Shown piece by piece: positions 22,101 to 31,339 of a DNA stretch of 64,000 bases. The DNA comes from Rutstroemia sp. NJR-2017a BVV2 (taxonomy: Eukaryota > Ascomycota > Leotiomycetes > Helotiales > Rutstroemiaceae): the NCBI GenBank assembly GCA_002946415.1, contig NJPS01000022.1, forward strand, positions 124,001 to 188,000, given 5' to 3'. Numbering within the stretch: position 1 is the stretch's first letter; each line of letters starts with the position of its first letter. Under the pieces are notes generated by a model. That model did not search any database, had not been told where the DNA came from, and saw only the letters and a list, made by a program, of their open reading frames with translations. The position numbers were made by a program, and so were the translations under genes.

Positions 22101-23757
22101 GAGCCTTTTCTTTTGTCGATTTTTCTTTGATTCCTTCAACTGCATCAAAGACTCTTTCGGTCGCTTCTGGACCAGGATGCCCCAAAATTTGGTGTATTTC
22201 GGTCTTTGAGACTTCGTTGATTTTGGGTTCCAGTTTGCTTGTTGCAAATGCTCCCCAACTTTTCGAAAGGCTTATGACCCAGTGCTTGCTTACTTGTTGT
22301 AGCTTACAAAAGTGATCATTATCTCTTCCTTCTAGTTGCCATGGTTGACGGGTGTTCCAGTGGATGCCGCCGTTGTTCAAGAGCGACAGTGATACTATAT
22401 TGGTTATAAATCCTTGGATTAATGCTACGTTGACGAGTTCAATTTGTGCGGTTCCGTCCTTCGTTTCGACGTTTATGAGGCATTTTCCATACGCTTCTAC
22501 AGCATAAATTGTTTTACCAGCTGTAACTTGGCAGCTATTGGCATGCTTGGTCCAAGTGAAATTCGCAATGTTGTTGCAGATGTGCACATCGCTGCCACTA
22601 TCTAGGATCCAGCAGTCCTTTAGTTTGTAGGAGGTGAGAGATTCAGTACCATATGCTGCAAATGAGCCTAGAGTTCTTTTCTCGTCATTTTTAGAGCTTG
22701 TCGTCGTTTCGGTGGTTGCGCTTTTGGAGTCATTTTTGACTTCATTTTGGATGCGTTTCCATTCTTTTGTGTAGTCCTTTTCCAGGAGCTTCTTGACTTC
22801 AGCATCTGCTTCTGCTTTCTCGAAGATCTTTCTGTTTGCGCCTTTGCTTGGTTTCCAGTTCTCCGGTCTCTTTTCTGAGTTTAACTGCCAGCATTGGGTT
22901 ATTTTATGCCTATAACCACATGGACAGCCGGATGCTTCTCGATTCTTGCCATTTGAAGCTTTTGAGCCGTCTTCGCAATGCCCTTTGAATACGGCATTTG
23001 CTGAATAGGACTCAGATGCTTGAATTGAGTGCTGTAGACGTAGATGTTGTCGGAAATCCTCGATTAGGACGTCAATCTTGGTCAGTTCTTCTCCATTCTT
23101 GGATTCCTTGTTGAGTTGAAGCTTATATACGCTTGCCCACGCCGGTGAGGTTCTTGAAACAGCAAGCAGGAAATCGTACTGAGGTGCATCCCCTTTAACT
23201 TCCGGCATATCAAGATCCTTGCACTCTTGATGGACTGCCTCCCATTGTAGAATCCATTGTTCAATATTCTGATCCTCCTTGTAGAGCTTGAGACGTACGT
23301 AGTCTCTTGATAATTCGATCTTTCGAATCCGATCTGTTGGTGCAAGCCGTGTTTTTAAGGCAGTGAGTTTTTGCTATATGGATGTTTTGTCTCTCAAATA
23401 GATCTTGTTTCTTTGAGAAACAGTGTCGTCGATAAGGTCCTGAATTGCATCCATGATCTTGCTCTTCTTGTTGTATAAGAGCATATCTCTGTCCCGAAAC
23501 ATCTGGTAATCTGCTTTCCATGACTCTTTCTCGGCGTCGTCGAGCATTGCTAAGGTGATAGCGTTACTTTTGTACTTGCTGAATGGCGGCGGGGATGGTA
23601 GATGTAGCGACAATGGTTCGAACTTGAGATCGGGGTTGATAAGCTGCCATACATCCTGCTCGCAGAAGGCAAGGGATTTAACGTTGGCGATCCATTCTTT
23701 CCAGTCGGCAGGAGAATCAAGGATTCTCTTGACTGTTGTAGAGTCCTTCCCGGCCAT
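19186..23757 (-). pseudogene. Copia Gag-Pol polyprotein, one frame with two internal stops
   Basis: A single frame of 1524 codons runs from ATG 23757 to the TGA at 19186. It is interrupted by TAG at 23374-23376 (in Gag) and TGA at 19579-19581 (just before RNase H). Gag begins MAGKDSTTVKRILDSPADWK. A compact zinc knuckle reads CPCGYRHKITQC. The protease motif is WILDSGSDVHI. The integrase zinc domain is HQILGHPG...CEFCALAKSAQ, followed by the DDE core ending QNGAAEVAGK. Reverse transcriptase has YIYCKAPPGF, ALYGLKISPNLWY and the catalytic LLFYVDDIIAVY. RNase H has SSTEAELLALS and KEFIWWKRLF. Both stops are single substitutions of the C-to-T type in CpA context (CAG to TAG; TGG to TGA). This copy probably cannot make full-length Gag-Pol without readthrough, and may have been mobilised in trans. 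Confidence 0.9.
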
Positions 23758-23846
23758 TTTTGTAGCTGTAGCTAGGTTCGAATGTCTCTTAATGGAGAGT
23801 GGATAGAAAACGGAGATAGAAGTAGGTGCGGAATTCTTTAAAAGAG

Positions 23847-23858
23847 AGGGCTCATAAC
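23847..23858 (-). other. Primer binding site matching half of initiator tRNA-Met
   Basis: The plus strand reads AGGGCTCATAAC directly next to the 5' LTR. This matches the anticodon stem-loop of eukaryotic initiator tRNA-Met (CAU anticodon). Priming would therefore use a 5' half-tRNA cut in the anticodon loop, as known for Drosophila copia, rather than the 3' acceptor end. Confidence 0.7.
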
Positions 23859-24070
23859 TGTGAGATTCTGAGCTTGAAAATGCATTGATTTGGATCTATC
23901 TAAAGAACTAATTACAGCGGAAAACCCAGGGTTTATATCCTCAAGAAGAGAGATAAGGATCATCCAAAATAGGCATTTTAGTCCCTGAAACGTCGGTGGA
24001 GCACCCGTCGGCAGCATGTAGCCGTCGGAATCGTTATCCTTCGGAATGCCCTCAGATCCACATTTCCACA
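23859..24070 (-). repeat. 5' LTR of the copia element (212 bp)
   Basis: Identical by eye to 18966-19177. Read on the plus strand, its last 25 bases contain an ATG (24046) in frame with the downstream NACHT-ankyrin coding sequence, so it could give the severed half of the host gene a start codon. Confidence 0.95.
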
Positions 24071-24075
24071 CAGAC
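24071..24075 (+). repeat. Target-site duplication, right copy (CAGAC)
   Basis: Matches 18961-18965. The codon after it (GCT at 24076) continues the host frame exactly where the left part stopped. Confidence 0.95.
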
Positions 24076-25275
24076 GCTGGAGAAATCATCTGTATCTTAG
24101 ATGCCCTTGACGAATGCAGACAATCAGAGCTTGAATACTTGCTTCAAAAAGTATGCAAGTTTTACGAAGGCTGTCCTCGCGTTTCGGACAAGACAGCCCT
24201 GAAATTTCTTGTAACTAGTCGACCATTGCAGCACATAGCAGACAACTTCAACGACATCACTCAAAAACTACCCACGATCCGTCTGGCAGGCGAGGAAGAT
24301 ACAGACCAGATCAAGCGTGAGATCGACTTGGTCATCAAAGACGAACTCGAGAAGATCCAGCAAAAATGGCACCTTGATCAAAAGACACTTTCGCCTTTGC
24401 GTGAAGAGCTTTCCAAAGTCGAACACAGGACATACCTATGGCTCAAGCTGATATTTGAGTTGATTCGCAAAGATGCCCAATCTATCATGAAGAGAGGCCG
24501 GCTAAAAATCTTTGGCACGATACCGGATTCCGTTGACGCTGCATACACGGCCATTCTCAACCAGAGCACAGACAAGGAGCAGGCAAAGAAACTCTTACAG
24601 ATTGTTTGTATCGCAACTAGGCCACTGTCCGTAAAGGAAATGAGCATCGCAATATCGATTCAACCGGAAGATAAAGCACTTGAAGACCTCGAAATTCCGT
24701 CAGAGGAGTTCTCCAAAGACTGGATCAGAAACCTTTGTGGTCTCTTTGTTAGCGTGATCGATGGAAGAGTCTACTTGCTCCATCAAACAGCCAAAGAATT
24801 CTTGATCGGGGAAAGGGAATTGTCTCAATCGGCGGCTGCATCTAATTGGATTTGGAAGCATTCACTCACTATAAAAGACTCTAACTTGATTCTCGCCAAT
24901 ATTTGTATGTGGTATCTGCTACTAGAGAGGTTTAGCTTCGAGGAAACTTCTAGGGACACCCAGAACGATAGCACCAAGGACGAGAATATCAAGGAAGTTA
25001 AACTGGTATCAGAATCTGATTTCTTCAAGTACACCGCAATAAACTGGGCCACTCATTTCCGAGAAGCTACGGTTCCAATGGATCATACTTCGATAACATT
25101 GGCCTTGGATCTCTGTAACCCTCAAGCATACCTATATAAAATCTGGGGTCCAATGTATTGGAACACCAGGATCGATCATGAGTCGCCTACGAAGCTTAAT
25201 AATCTTCACCTCGCTGCAATATTCGGCCATCAAGGAGTAGTAAGCCAGCTACTTACGGCGCCGCTGATCAACGTT

Positions 25276-26247
25276 AACACGGCAGATGGATACGGTCGAA
25301 CGCCGCTGTCATGGGCCGCCGAGAGCGGGCACGAGGCTGTGGTCAAGCTACTACTCGCGGCGGGGGCCGACACTGAGTCGAAGGATAGCTACAGTCAAAC
25401 ACCGCTATTATGTGCCGCCGAGAGTGGGTATGAGGCTGTAGTCAAGCTACTACTCGCAGCAGGGGCCGATACCGAATCGAAGGATAGCTATAGTCAAACA
25501 CCGCTATTGTATGCCGCCGAGAGGGGGTATGAGGCTGTGGTCAAGCTACTACTCGCAGCAGGGGCCGATACCGAATCGAAGGATAGCTCCAGTCGAACAC
25601 CGCTATCGTGTGCCGCCAGGAGCGGGTATGAGGCTGTGGTCAAGCTACTACTCGCAGCGGGGGCCGATACCGAATCGAAGGATAGCTACAGTCAAACACC
25701 GCTATCGTGTGCCGCCAGGAGCGGGTATGAGGCTGTGGTCAAGCTACTACTCGCGGCGGGGGCCGACATCGAATCGAAGGATAGCTACAGTCGAACACCG
25801 CTATCGTGTGCCGCCGAGAGCGGGTATGAGGCTGTGGTCAAGCTACTACTCGCGGCGGGGGCCGACATCGAATCGAAGGACAGCTACAGTAGAACACCGC
25901 TATCGTATACCGCCGAGAGCGGATATAAGGCTATGGTCAAGCTACTACTCGCAGCGGGGGCCGACATCGAATCGAAGGACAGCTACAGTAGAACACCGCT
26001 ATCGTATACCGCCGAGAGGGGATATAAGGCTATGGTCAAGCTACTACTCGCAGCGGGGGCCGACATCGAATCGAAGGACAGCTACAGTAGAACACCGCTA
26101 TCGTATGCCGCCAGGAGCAGGCATAAGGCTATGGTCAAGCTACTACTCGCAGCAGGGGCCGACATCGAATCGAAGGACAGCTACAGTAGAACACCGCTAT
26201 CGTATGCCGCCAGGAGCGGGCATGAGGCTGTAGTCAAGCTGCTATAA
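25276..26247 (+). repeat. About ten tandem 99-bp ankyrin units of very high identity
   Basis: Each unit encodes 33 residues of the form SYSRTPLSYAARSGHEAVVK followed by LLLAAGADIESKD. The units differ almost only at a few codons: W/C/Y and A/T in the first helix, E/R, S/R, G/R and H/Y at the turn, E/K and V/M in the second helix, and T/I near the loop. The last unit is cut after VVKLL by a TAA at 26245. A more diverged ankyrin unit (LNNLHLAAIFGHQGVVSQLL) precedes the array. This is the high-internal-conservation pattern of fungal NLR sensor domains. Confidence 0.92.
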
Positions 26248-26373
26248 CCCTTAAGCTCTTTATAATTAGTTCTAAACCACCTCCCTGCCCACCACCTTAT
26301 TACCCTCCTTCCTTTATATATTCCTCGAGATATCTACTAGAATGTTATTTTGCTTTGAAATCAAATTGGATTA

Positions 26374-26387
26374 CTACAGTACTGTAG
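26374..26387. repeat. 14-bp perfect palindrome resembling a Tc1-type end or footprint
   Basis: CTACAGTACTGTAG contains overlapping TACAGTA and TACTGTA, the canonical excision footprints of Tc1-like transposons. It lies about 180 bp from the transposase remnant's stop codon. It could equally be one end of that element (TA followed by CAGT). Confidence 0.4.
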
Positions 26388-26566
26388 GTTAAGGGTACAT
26401 ACGTAGGGACTATAGCAAGGGCAAATAAGGGCATTGTAGTATCTGGTGCGTACAACCTCCAGGGCGAAGTAGTTCCTCAGGTGAGGCAAAGTCGCCACTC
26501 ACGCTGCTTTTACTTAACACAGAACATATCAAACACATCAAATTGATACTATTTAGAGTCAAATTC

Positions 26567-26765
26567 TCAGTACTTTGTGTACCAACCATAAGCAGCAATA
26601 ACAGCTACACAGCGCTGGTGCATTGTATGTACTAAATCCCTAACCTCAGCGTCTGTGATATTGTCCCAGGCCTTTTGTACAGCTGCCCTTAGCTTTTGAG
26701 TAGCTCCTGTGGACCTCAGGGTCTAGCGCAGAATGTCTTTCATTCTATTCCATATACCGTAGGAG
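26567..26765 (-). pseudogene. Tc1/mariner transposase C-terminal remnant
   Basis: On the minus strand the frame reads GIWNRMKDILR, then a stop, then KLRAAVQKAWDNITDAEVRD and VHTMHQRCVAVIAAYGWYTKY before a TGA. This matches the end of Tc1-family transposases: an IW..MK segment after the last catalytic region, the W-D-x-I turn, MxxRCxAVI and a terminal HTKY-like motif. The catalytic DDE/D part is not recognisable upstream. It is a decayed fragment, not a functional transposase. Confidence 0.65.
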
Positions 26766-27300
26766 GACGGGACGGTCATGAGGCACAGGGCCACAATTTG
26801 CTTGGGGAGGGACTCGGAGAATGTCGGGAAGCGGAATTTCCGGCAAGATCTCGCACAGCCGCAAACGTCACAGCCACACGTTTAACAGCTACAGATTTTA
26901 TACAATTTTTACCGAGATTACTATAACCACACTGTCGCCAACTAGGATCCTTAATCGCTTGACTGGAAGAGATATCGTATAACATGGCGCTCCTTGGCCG
27001 CTACCAGACTGACAATAGCTTTTAGTATTAGAATAAAACCTGGATATCTATATCTGATCGTTCTATGAGTTTAGAAGGTGAAAAAACCTCGATTGTGGTG
27101 TTGCGAATCAAGGGTCCTTATATAGTATAAAAGAAGGGCTCTCTATAAGTTCAAGTGGGCGGCGACGACGCGATAATACTTTTCGGATTTGATATATCAG
27201 GTATATTCGGGAGAGGTATACGACATAGTTACGACAAAAATAAATAGAAATTTGAATATGTTTATAAAATCAAAATCACTTGAACTCGAAGTACCGATGG

Positions 27301-27345
27301 TTTGTCTCGTTACAGGGTGCGTCTCGGGACGCAGGGATAGACGTT
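27301..27345 (-). repeat. 45-bp inverted repeat, right copy
   Basis: Reverse complement of 16773-16817 with four mismatches. It reads TTTGTCTCGTTACAGGGTGC onward on the plus strand and ends next to a TA dinucleotide (27345-27346). Similarity fades on both sides of the core. Confidence 0.8.
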
Positions 27346-27961
27346 ATCTATCTATCAGTGAAAATAGACAAATTATGGATGTCTTTGTTCTGAATAACTT
27401 CTTTCATTCTCAATACACCAATCTCTCGCTACCTGTAAATATAGTCAAATTATCAACTATCTCTCCTCAGTAATTTCATTCCCTACTCTAGCTCGTCTAT
27501 GAATGGAATGAATGTTATCCGGAATATAAAGCACTCCTCATACGCCAGTATCCGTTGCTGAGCGGACACTCAGAGTGAGTAGGTCTATACTTGTATTTGT
27601 TTGAAATGTGAAGATTGTGGGCTATGGGTGCTATAAGGAGAACTATGGATGATTTTATGTTTGTATATTTTAGAGGCGTGTGAAGGTCATTCATCGAGTG
27701 AGAGTTTGTGCCAGTACATTTTGTCCAGATACCTGCGCAGTGCGATGTCGAGTTGTTCAGGAACAACGATCACCATGTTTAATGATGTTGTCTGGAACAA
27801 TGATTACCTTGTTCAGCTAATGTTCACGTCGAAAACAATATCGTCTTCTTGGCTATAGAGCCTTCGTATATCTCCCTTTCATTTCACAATTCTCTCATTC
27901 ATCAACACCTTCCCCTACAACTAACCACACACACTCACACAAACCCACACAAACATACAAA

Positions 27962-28261
27962 ATGGCATCCTCCTCCTCCAACAAAAAGCACAGCTCGAGC
28001 TCTAGCTCCGGGCACCATTCTAGCCAGAATTACGCCTCTCGCTCCTCATCTTCAGGGCAAGGGTCCAGCTCTGGCAACGGCAGTGGAAGCCAAAATCAGT
28101 CAAACTCCAATTCCGGTTCCTATACCGGCTCCGGCTTCGGTCAGGGAACCAATTGGCAAAGCTCGTGCGGTAATTATCAAGTCGAAGTCAATTCTCTTTA
28201 TGAATACGGGACCAGTGAGCATTGTCCAGTTTGCTATTGCCTGGTCTGTAGATGCGGTTGA
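27962..28261 (+). CDS. 99-aa Ser/Gly-rich protein with C-terminal Cys cluster
   Basis: The first 70 residues are nearly all Ser, Gly, Asn and Gln (GQGSSSGNGSGSQNQSNSNS). The tail reads SCGNYQVEV...HCPVCYCLVCRCG, with six cysteines in the last 32 residues. There is no signal peptide. A leader of ACACACACTCACACAAACC type directly precedes the ATG. Its design resembles the genes at 16353 and 15446 on the other side of the NLR. Function unknown; zinc binding is inferred only from the cysteines. Confidence 0.6.
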   Translation: MASSSSNKKHSSSSSSGHHSSQNYASRSSSSGQGSSSGNGSGSQNQSNSNSGSYTGSGFGQGTNWQSSCGNYQVEVNSLYEYGTSEHCPVCYCLVCRCG

Positions 28262-29349
28262 TAGACGTGGATGGAAGGATGGCAAGTAAGGGAAGAAGGG
28301 GTTGAAAACTAGGTAAACCCCAAAAAATGTATTGATTTCTCTTTTTTCTAAGTACTCTGTCTCTCTTTAAATATTATCTCCTTTTGATTACTCGTCTATG
28401 TTGTTTTTGTGCCGTGCCGTGTCTTGTGATTTGTCAATGTTCTTAGTCGAGCATCCTCCTTTTGGGGGATGTGTAGTGACGAGGTGTACACTTACTTCAT
28501 TGAAGACTTTCATGCTTAACCAAGGGCTTCGAAGTAACCTGACTCGACTGTATCCTAGCTCACTTGACCAGATCACCCAAATATTCATTCATTTACATCA
28601 CCATTCCAGTGCAAACGAAACGAACTACGCCTTATTTCGTCCCTTTCTTCTCCGTCTATTACATAAACCAACCCAGTAAAACTCCACCGTCTACCCACAG
28701 CTAGCACAAGAATTTTCATGAAGTATTAAAGGCATCGTACCTATATATCCACCTCGCACTGCAACTGCTCCAACCATCCAGCATAAGATAATAAGTAGCC
28801 TTTGAAATGCTGGAATGTATTCAGATTCTAGCAGCTTCTTTCGGGATACATATTCAACCAGTCATTCCTAGCAAAGAATCGCATGGCTAGTCCCTCCACC
28901 ACAGAAAATAAAGCATAGCTCGAAAACTTTAGCCACGATGACAAATTTTGACATGAAGATGCAAGTGGGGTGGTCATTAAATATGGCACCTAAGCTTAAG
29001 ATGCGGCGCAGTTTGCGGAATTCCGCAATATTGACATAAAGAACATTGACAACACTTTAGCTTTTCACAAATACCATTGGGCAAGCTATTTAAGCTTTCA
29101 ATCAGAAATGTTTAGCATGGACATGTGCAGCTGTTAGACAACGCTTGGCAGTACTAGCAATGTGTGAAAGAGGGCGCATAATCCGACTGCTCAAACCATA
29201 CTGCACATCCCTTCCGCATAGCAACGAGACGCGTCAGCAGTAACTCCTCATCCAGAATTCAAATAGAACAAGAATCTCCCTGCTTCTATCCCCATCTGCA
29301 ACTCTTTCCAAAACCGCAGCATCCAGTATACAACCAGGAAGTAATCAAG
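28262..29349. other. Intergenic region, 1.1 kb
   Basis: The stretch contains only short frames, AT-rich patches near 28320-28390 and the promoter region of the EthD gene. I see no RNA gene or repeat in it. Confidence 0.4.
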
Positions 29350-29855
29350 ATGACCGAAGTTTCCCACACACAGCCAGAAGCTGGCAGCCAACCCATAAAA
29401 TTTACCCTCACCCACTACCGCCTGCCTCAGCACACGCACGAAGAATTCATAAACTGGATCGTATCAGTGCACCTCCCCGCCGCGATGCCCGTCTTCAAGA
29501 AACATGGTGTCCTCCGCTACGCTCTCGTTCGTATTTCCTTTCCCCCCAAATTCCACCTCGCCATCCTAACCCCTTCCCCCTGCCCTAGTTCACGACGCCC
29601 TCCTCCCTCAACCTCCCCCTCGCACAATCCCTCCAAAAAGGTCGACCCACATGGGATTTCGCCGACTACGACTGTCTGATTGAGTACACGCTCCCCAGCG
29701 TGCAAAGCATAGCAGAAATCATGTCTGATCCAGATTGGCAAGAAGCGATCAAGGACCAAGAGGACTGGGTTGATGTGTCCAGGGCTTTGGTTTCGGTGGG
29801 GTTTTATACGCCGTATTTGGTGGAGAGTGGAAAGGTTGTGAATCTGGAAAAGTGA
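29350..29855 (+). CDS. EthD-domain protein, dimeric alpha/beta barrel type (two exons)
   Basis: The exons are 29350-29526 and 29589-29855, joined in phase 0 across a 62-bp intron with a weak GTTCGT donor and CAACC...CCCTAG acceptor, giving 147 aa. The fold signature is visible: IKFTLTHYRLPQHTHEEFIN, then a His-rich second segment (VHLPAAMPVFKKHGVLRYAL), WDFADYDCLIEYTLPSVQSI and ALVSVGFYTPYLVESGKV. Fungal EthD proteins include tailoring enzymes of polyketide pathways and many orphans. With no biosynthetic neighbours here I assign only the domain. Confidence 0.8.
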
Positions 29856-30504
29856 TGAGGATAGATGAGCACGAAGGAGGATGATGGTTTGTTGGAGATA
29901 GTGATGCACATGTAAGAGACTTGGCTAAGTCTTTCGGCGTCACGTGCCAGGTTACTTCCACATAACAGCTTATTGAGTGGCTTGAGTCCGATTCGAGAAA
30001 TTGCCCAAGTTGATCCTTGTGAGGAATCCTCAGAGCTACAACGAGGGCAACTTGCCTAGTCTGGTAATTGAGCGATCTTCATAGTGCCAATCTCTTCGTC
30101 TGGAGTTCCATCATAGCTGCATCTCCAATATAGATGCATCTTTCATGAAGGTCTCAAGGACGTGCCCAAACCTATTGACTGCACTTGCAAAGTCAACTGT
30201 GTCTGCACCTTACGTATCGACTTTTCCAAGCGATTCCGTATAGGTCAGTGACTAAATGCATCTGCAACATGATCCCTAGTCACCATACACATTTGAAATC
30301 AACTCGGCAATTAGACACCCCATAATCAACCACCATTGATGAACAGTCACTAGAACGAAGTTTTCCATTTGTACAAATAGTTGTGCAAATCCGTTGAATT
30401 TTGAAGGTACACCTAAACAGTCTCTATAAGCTGTTATTGTTGCCCACATCCATCCATCGCACGCCGCAAGAATACCACAAAGACCCATCAGTAAATCATA
30501 CCAT
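29856..30504. other. Convergent 3' region between the EthD gene and RPL13
   Basis: About 650 bp between two converging stop codons. No gene, RNA or repeat is supported. Confidence 0.4.
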
Positions 30505-31339
30505 TTATTTCTTGGCAGCAGCGGCCTCATCAGCGGCATCCTTCGCTCTCTTCTCACGCTTGCCAGAATTTCTCGCCTCAGCTCTGGCATCACGTAACTT
30601 CCTGTATGCACCTCCCTCAACTGGTGTTGGCATATCGCTCTTACTGATCTCACTGTATCCTGACTCAGTGGTGGTGATTGGCAGAGCACTCTTGATGCGG
30701 CTGCTAGTCTCCTTGAGGGATGAGACCTCCTCCTTGCTTGCGTCACCCTTCTTTGGTTGACCGAGTTTGCGGGGGAACAGGATGAGGCGGGCACGGTATG
30801 ACTTAAGACGGTCGACGTTGACTTTGAGGGACTCGACGGAGAGGTTTTGACGGCGAGGGTCAACAGAGATACCGATCGTAGGAGCGAGCTTGCGGGGAAT
30901 TCCAGCCTCCTAAAAATGACATCAGAAAAATCGTCCTCGATCAATTCAATTTCTTTTTTTCTCTTTGGATTCATACCTTCAATTCGGCGAGGGAGAAACC
31001 ACGACCAGCTCGGACACGTCTGTTGTACTTGATAGTTGGGCATCTGACAATTGGCTTCAACTTGTCGATTGGGCGAGGGGCGACAGCTGCTGTCTTTGCG
31101 AGACGAGCATTGCGGCGTCTGAGTTTTCGACCGGGCTATTGTTTAAAGTCAGATTCCAATTCCAATTTCTTCCTGTTGCTGTATGCTGTGTGAGATTTAC
31201 CTGGTCGAAGTGAACTCGAACCCGTCGTTGCCAATCCTTTCGGAAATCTATCCCAATAATCAGCACTCTGTGGTTTTCAAATAAAGGCGTCTTGAGACGT
31301 ACGGTTGTGAGGAATCTGCTGGTTATGCTTGATCGCCAT
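30505..31339 (-). CDS. RPL13: 60S ribosomal protein L13 (eL13), four exons
   Basis: The exons are 31303-31339, 31201-31247, 30977-31135 and 30505-30909, giving 215 aa. The sequence starts [20 protein letters not shown] and continues [59 protein letters not shown], and ends [11 protein letters not shown]. These are all hallmarks of eL13, a component of the large ribosomal subunit. Three introns crowded near the 5' end, the first after 37 coding bases, are typical of fungal ribosomal protein genes. All are GT-AG (55, 65 and 67 bp). Confidence 0.95.

Larger units (their letters stand above)
18966..24070 (-). mobile_element. Full-length Ty1/copia LTR retrotransposon, 5105 bp
   Basis: The element is bounded by two 212-bp LTRs that start TGTGAG and end CCACA and are identical by eye. 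It is flanked by a CAGAC duplication. It lies antisense to the host NLR, so its 5' LTR is the right one (23859-24070). A primer binding site follows the 5' LTR and a polypurine tract precedes the 3' LTR. Domain order is Gag, zinc knuckle, protease, integrase, reverse transcriptase, RNase H. Integrase before reverse transcriptase identifies copia (Pseudoviridae-type) rather than gypsy. Identical LTRs imply recent insertion. Two in-frame stops interrupt the single Gag-Pol frame. Confidence 0.95.
17238..26247 (+). pseudogene. NLR: SesB-like alpha/beta hydrolase - NACHT - ankyrin, split by a copia element
   Basis: Host exons are 17238-17449, 17511-18439 and 18499-18965; coding resumes at 24076-26247. 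Ignoring the insertion, the frame encodes 1259 aa. Residues ~71-290 are an alpha/beta hydrolase of the SesB/lipase type seen in fungal NLRs, with VHGLTG and AHSLGG (nucleophile Ser157). A linker (GSQNVQGDLNI) leads to NACHT, with the P-loop PGCGKS at 446-450 and Walker B ICILDALDEC at 541-550. Ankyrin repeats run from ~905 to the end. Fungal proteins of this design act in non-self recognition and programmed cell death. Retroelement insertion after Asp536 separates P-loop from Walker B, so the gene is probably inactive as a whole. The left half would end nine codons into the LTR (18995). The right half has an LTR-supplied ATG at 24046. Both introns are GT-AG, 61 and 59 bp. Confidence 0.88.
26248..27961. 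other. Gene-poor, partly AT-rich stretch with transposon debris
   Basis: The stretch holds a Tc1/mariner transposase remnant (26567-26765), a 14-bp palindrome at 26374-26387 and the right 45-bp inverted repeat (27301-27345). AT-rich sequence fills about 27000-27500. C/A-rich leader sequence before 27962 belongs to the next small gene. No intact gene is seen. Confidence 0.5.

Noticed and set aside
25511..26233. 240-codon alternate frame of tandem MRLWSSYYS-type repeats
   Set aside because: It is the second frame of the 99-bp ankyrin array; the repeat unit being a multiple of three keeps any stop-free frame open.
25276..26247. Regular direct repeats resembling a CRISPR array
   Set aside because: The units are contiguous 99-bp coding repeats with no spacers in a eukaryotic gene; they encode ankyrin repeats.
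30276..31043. 255-codon minus-strand frame
   Set aside because: Overlaps RPL13 exons 3-4 in another frame and runs through an intron; no homology.
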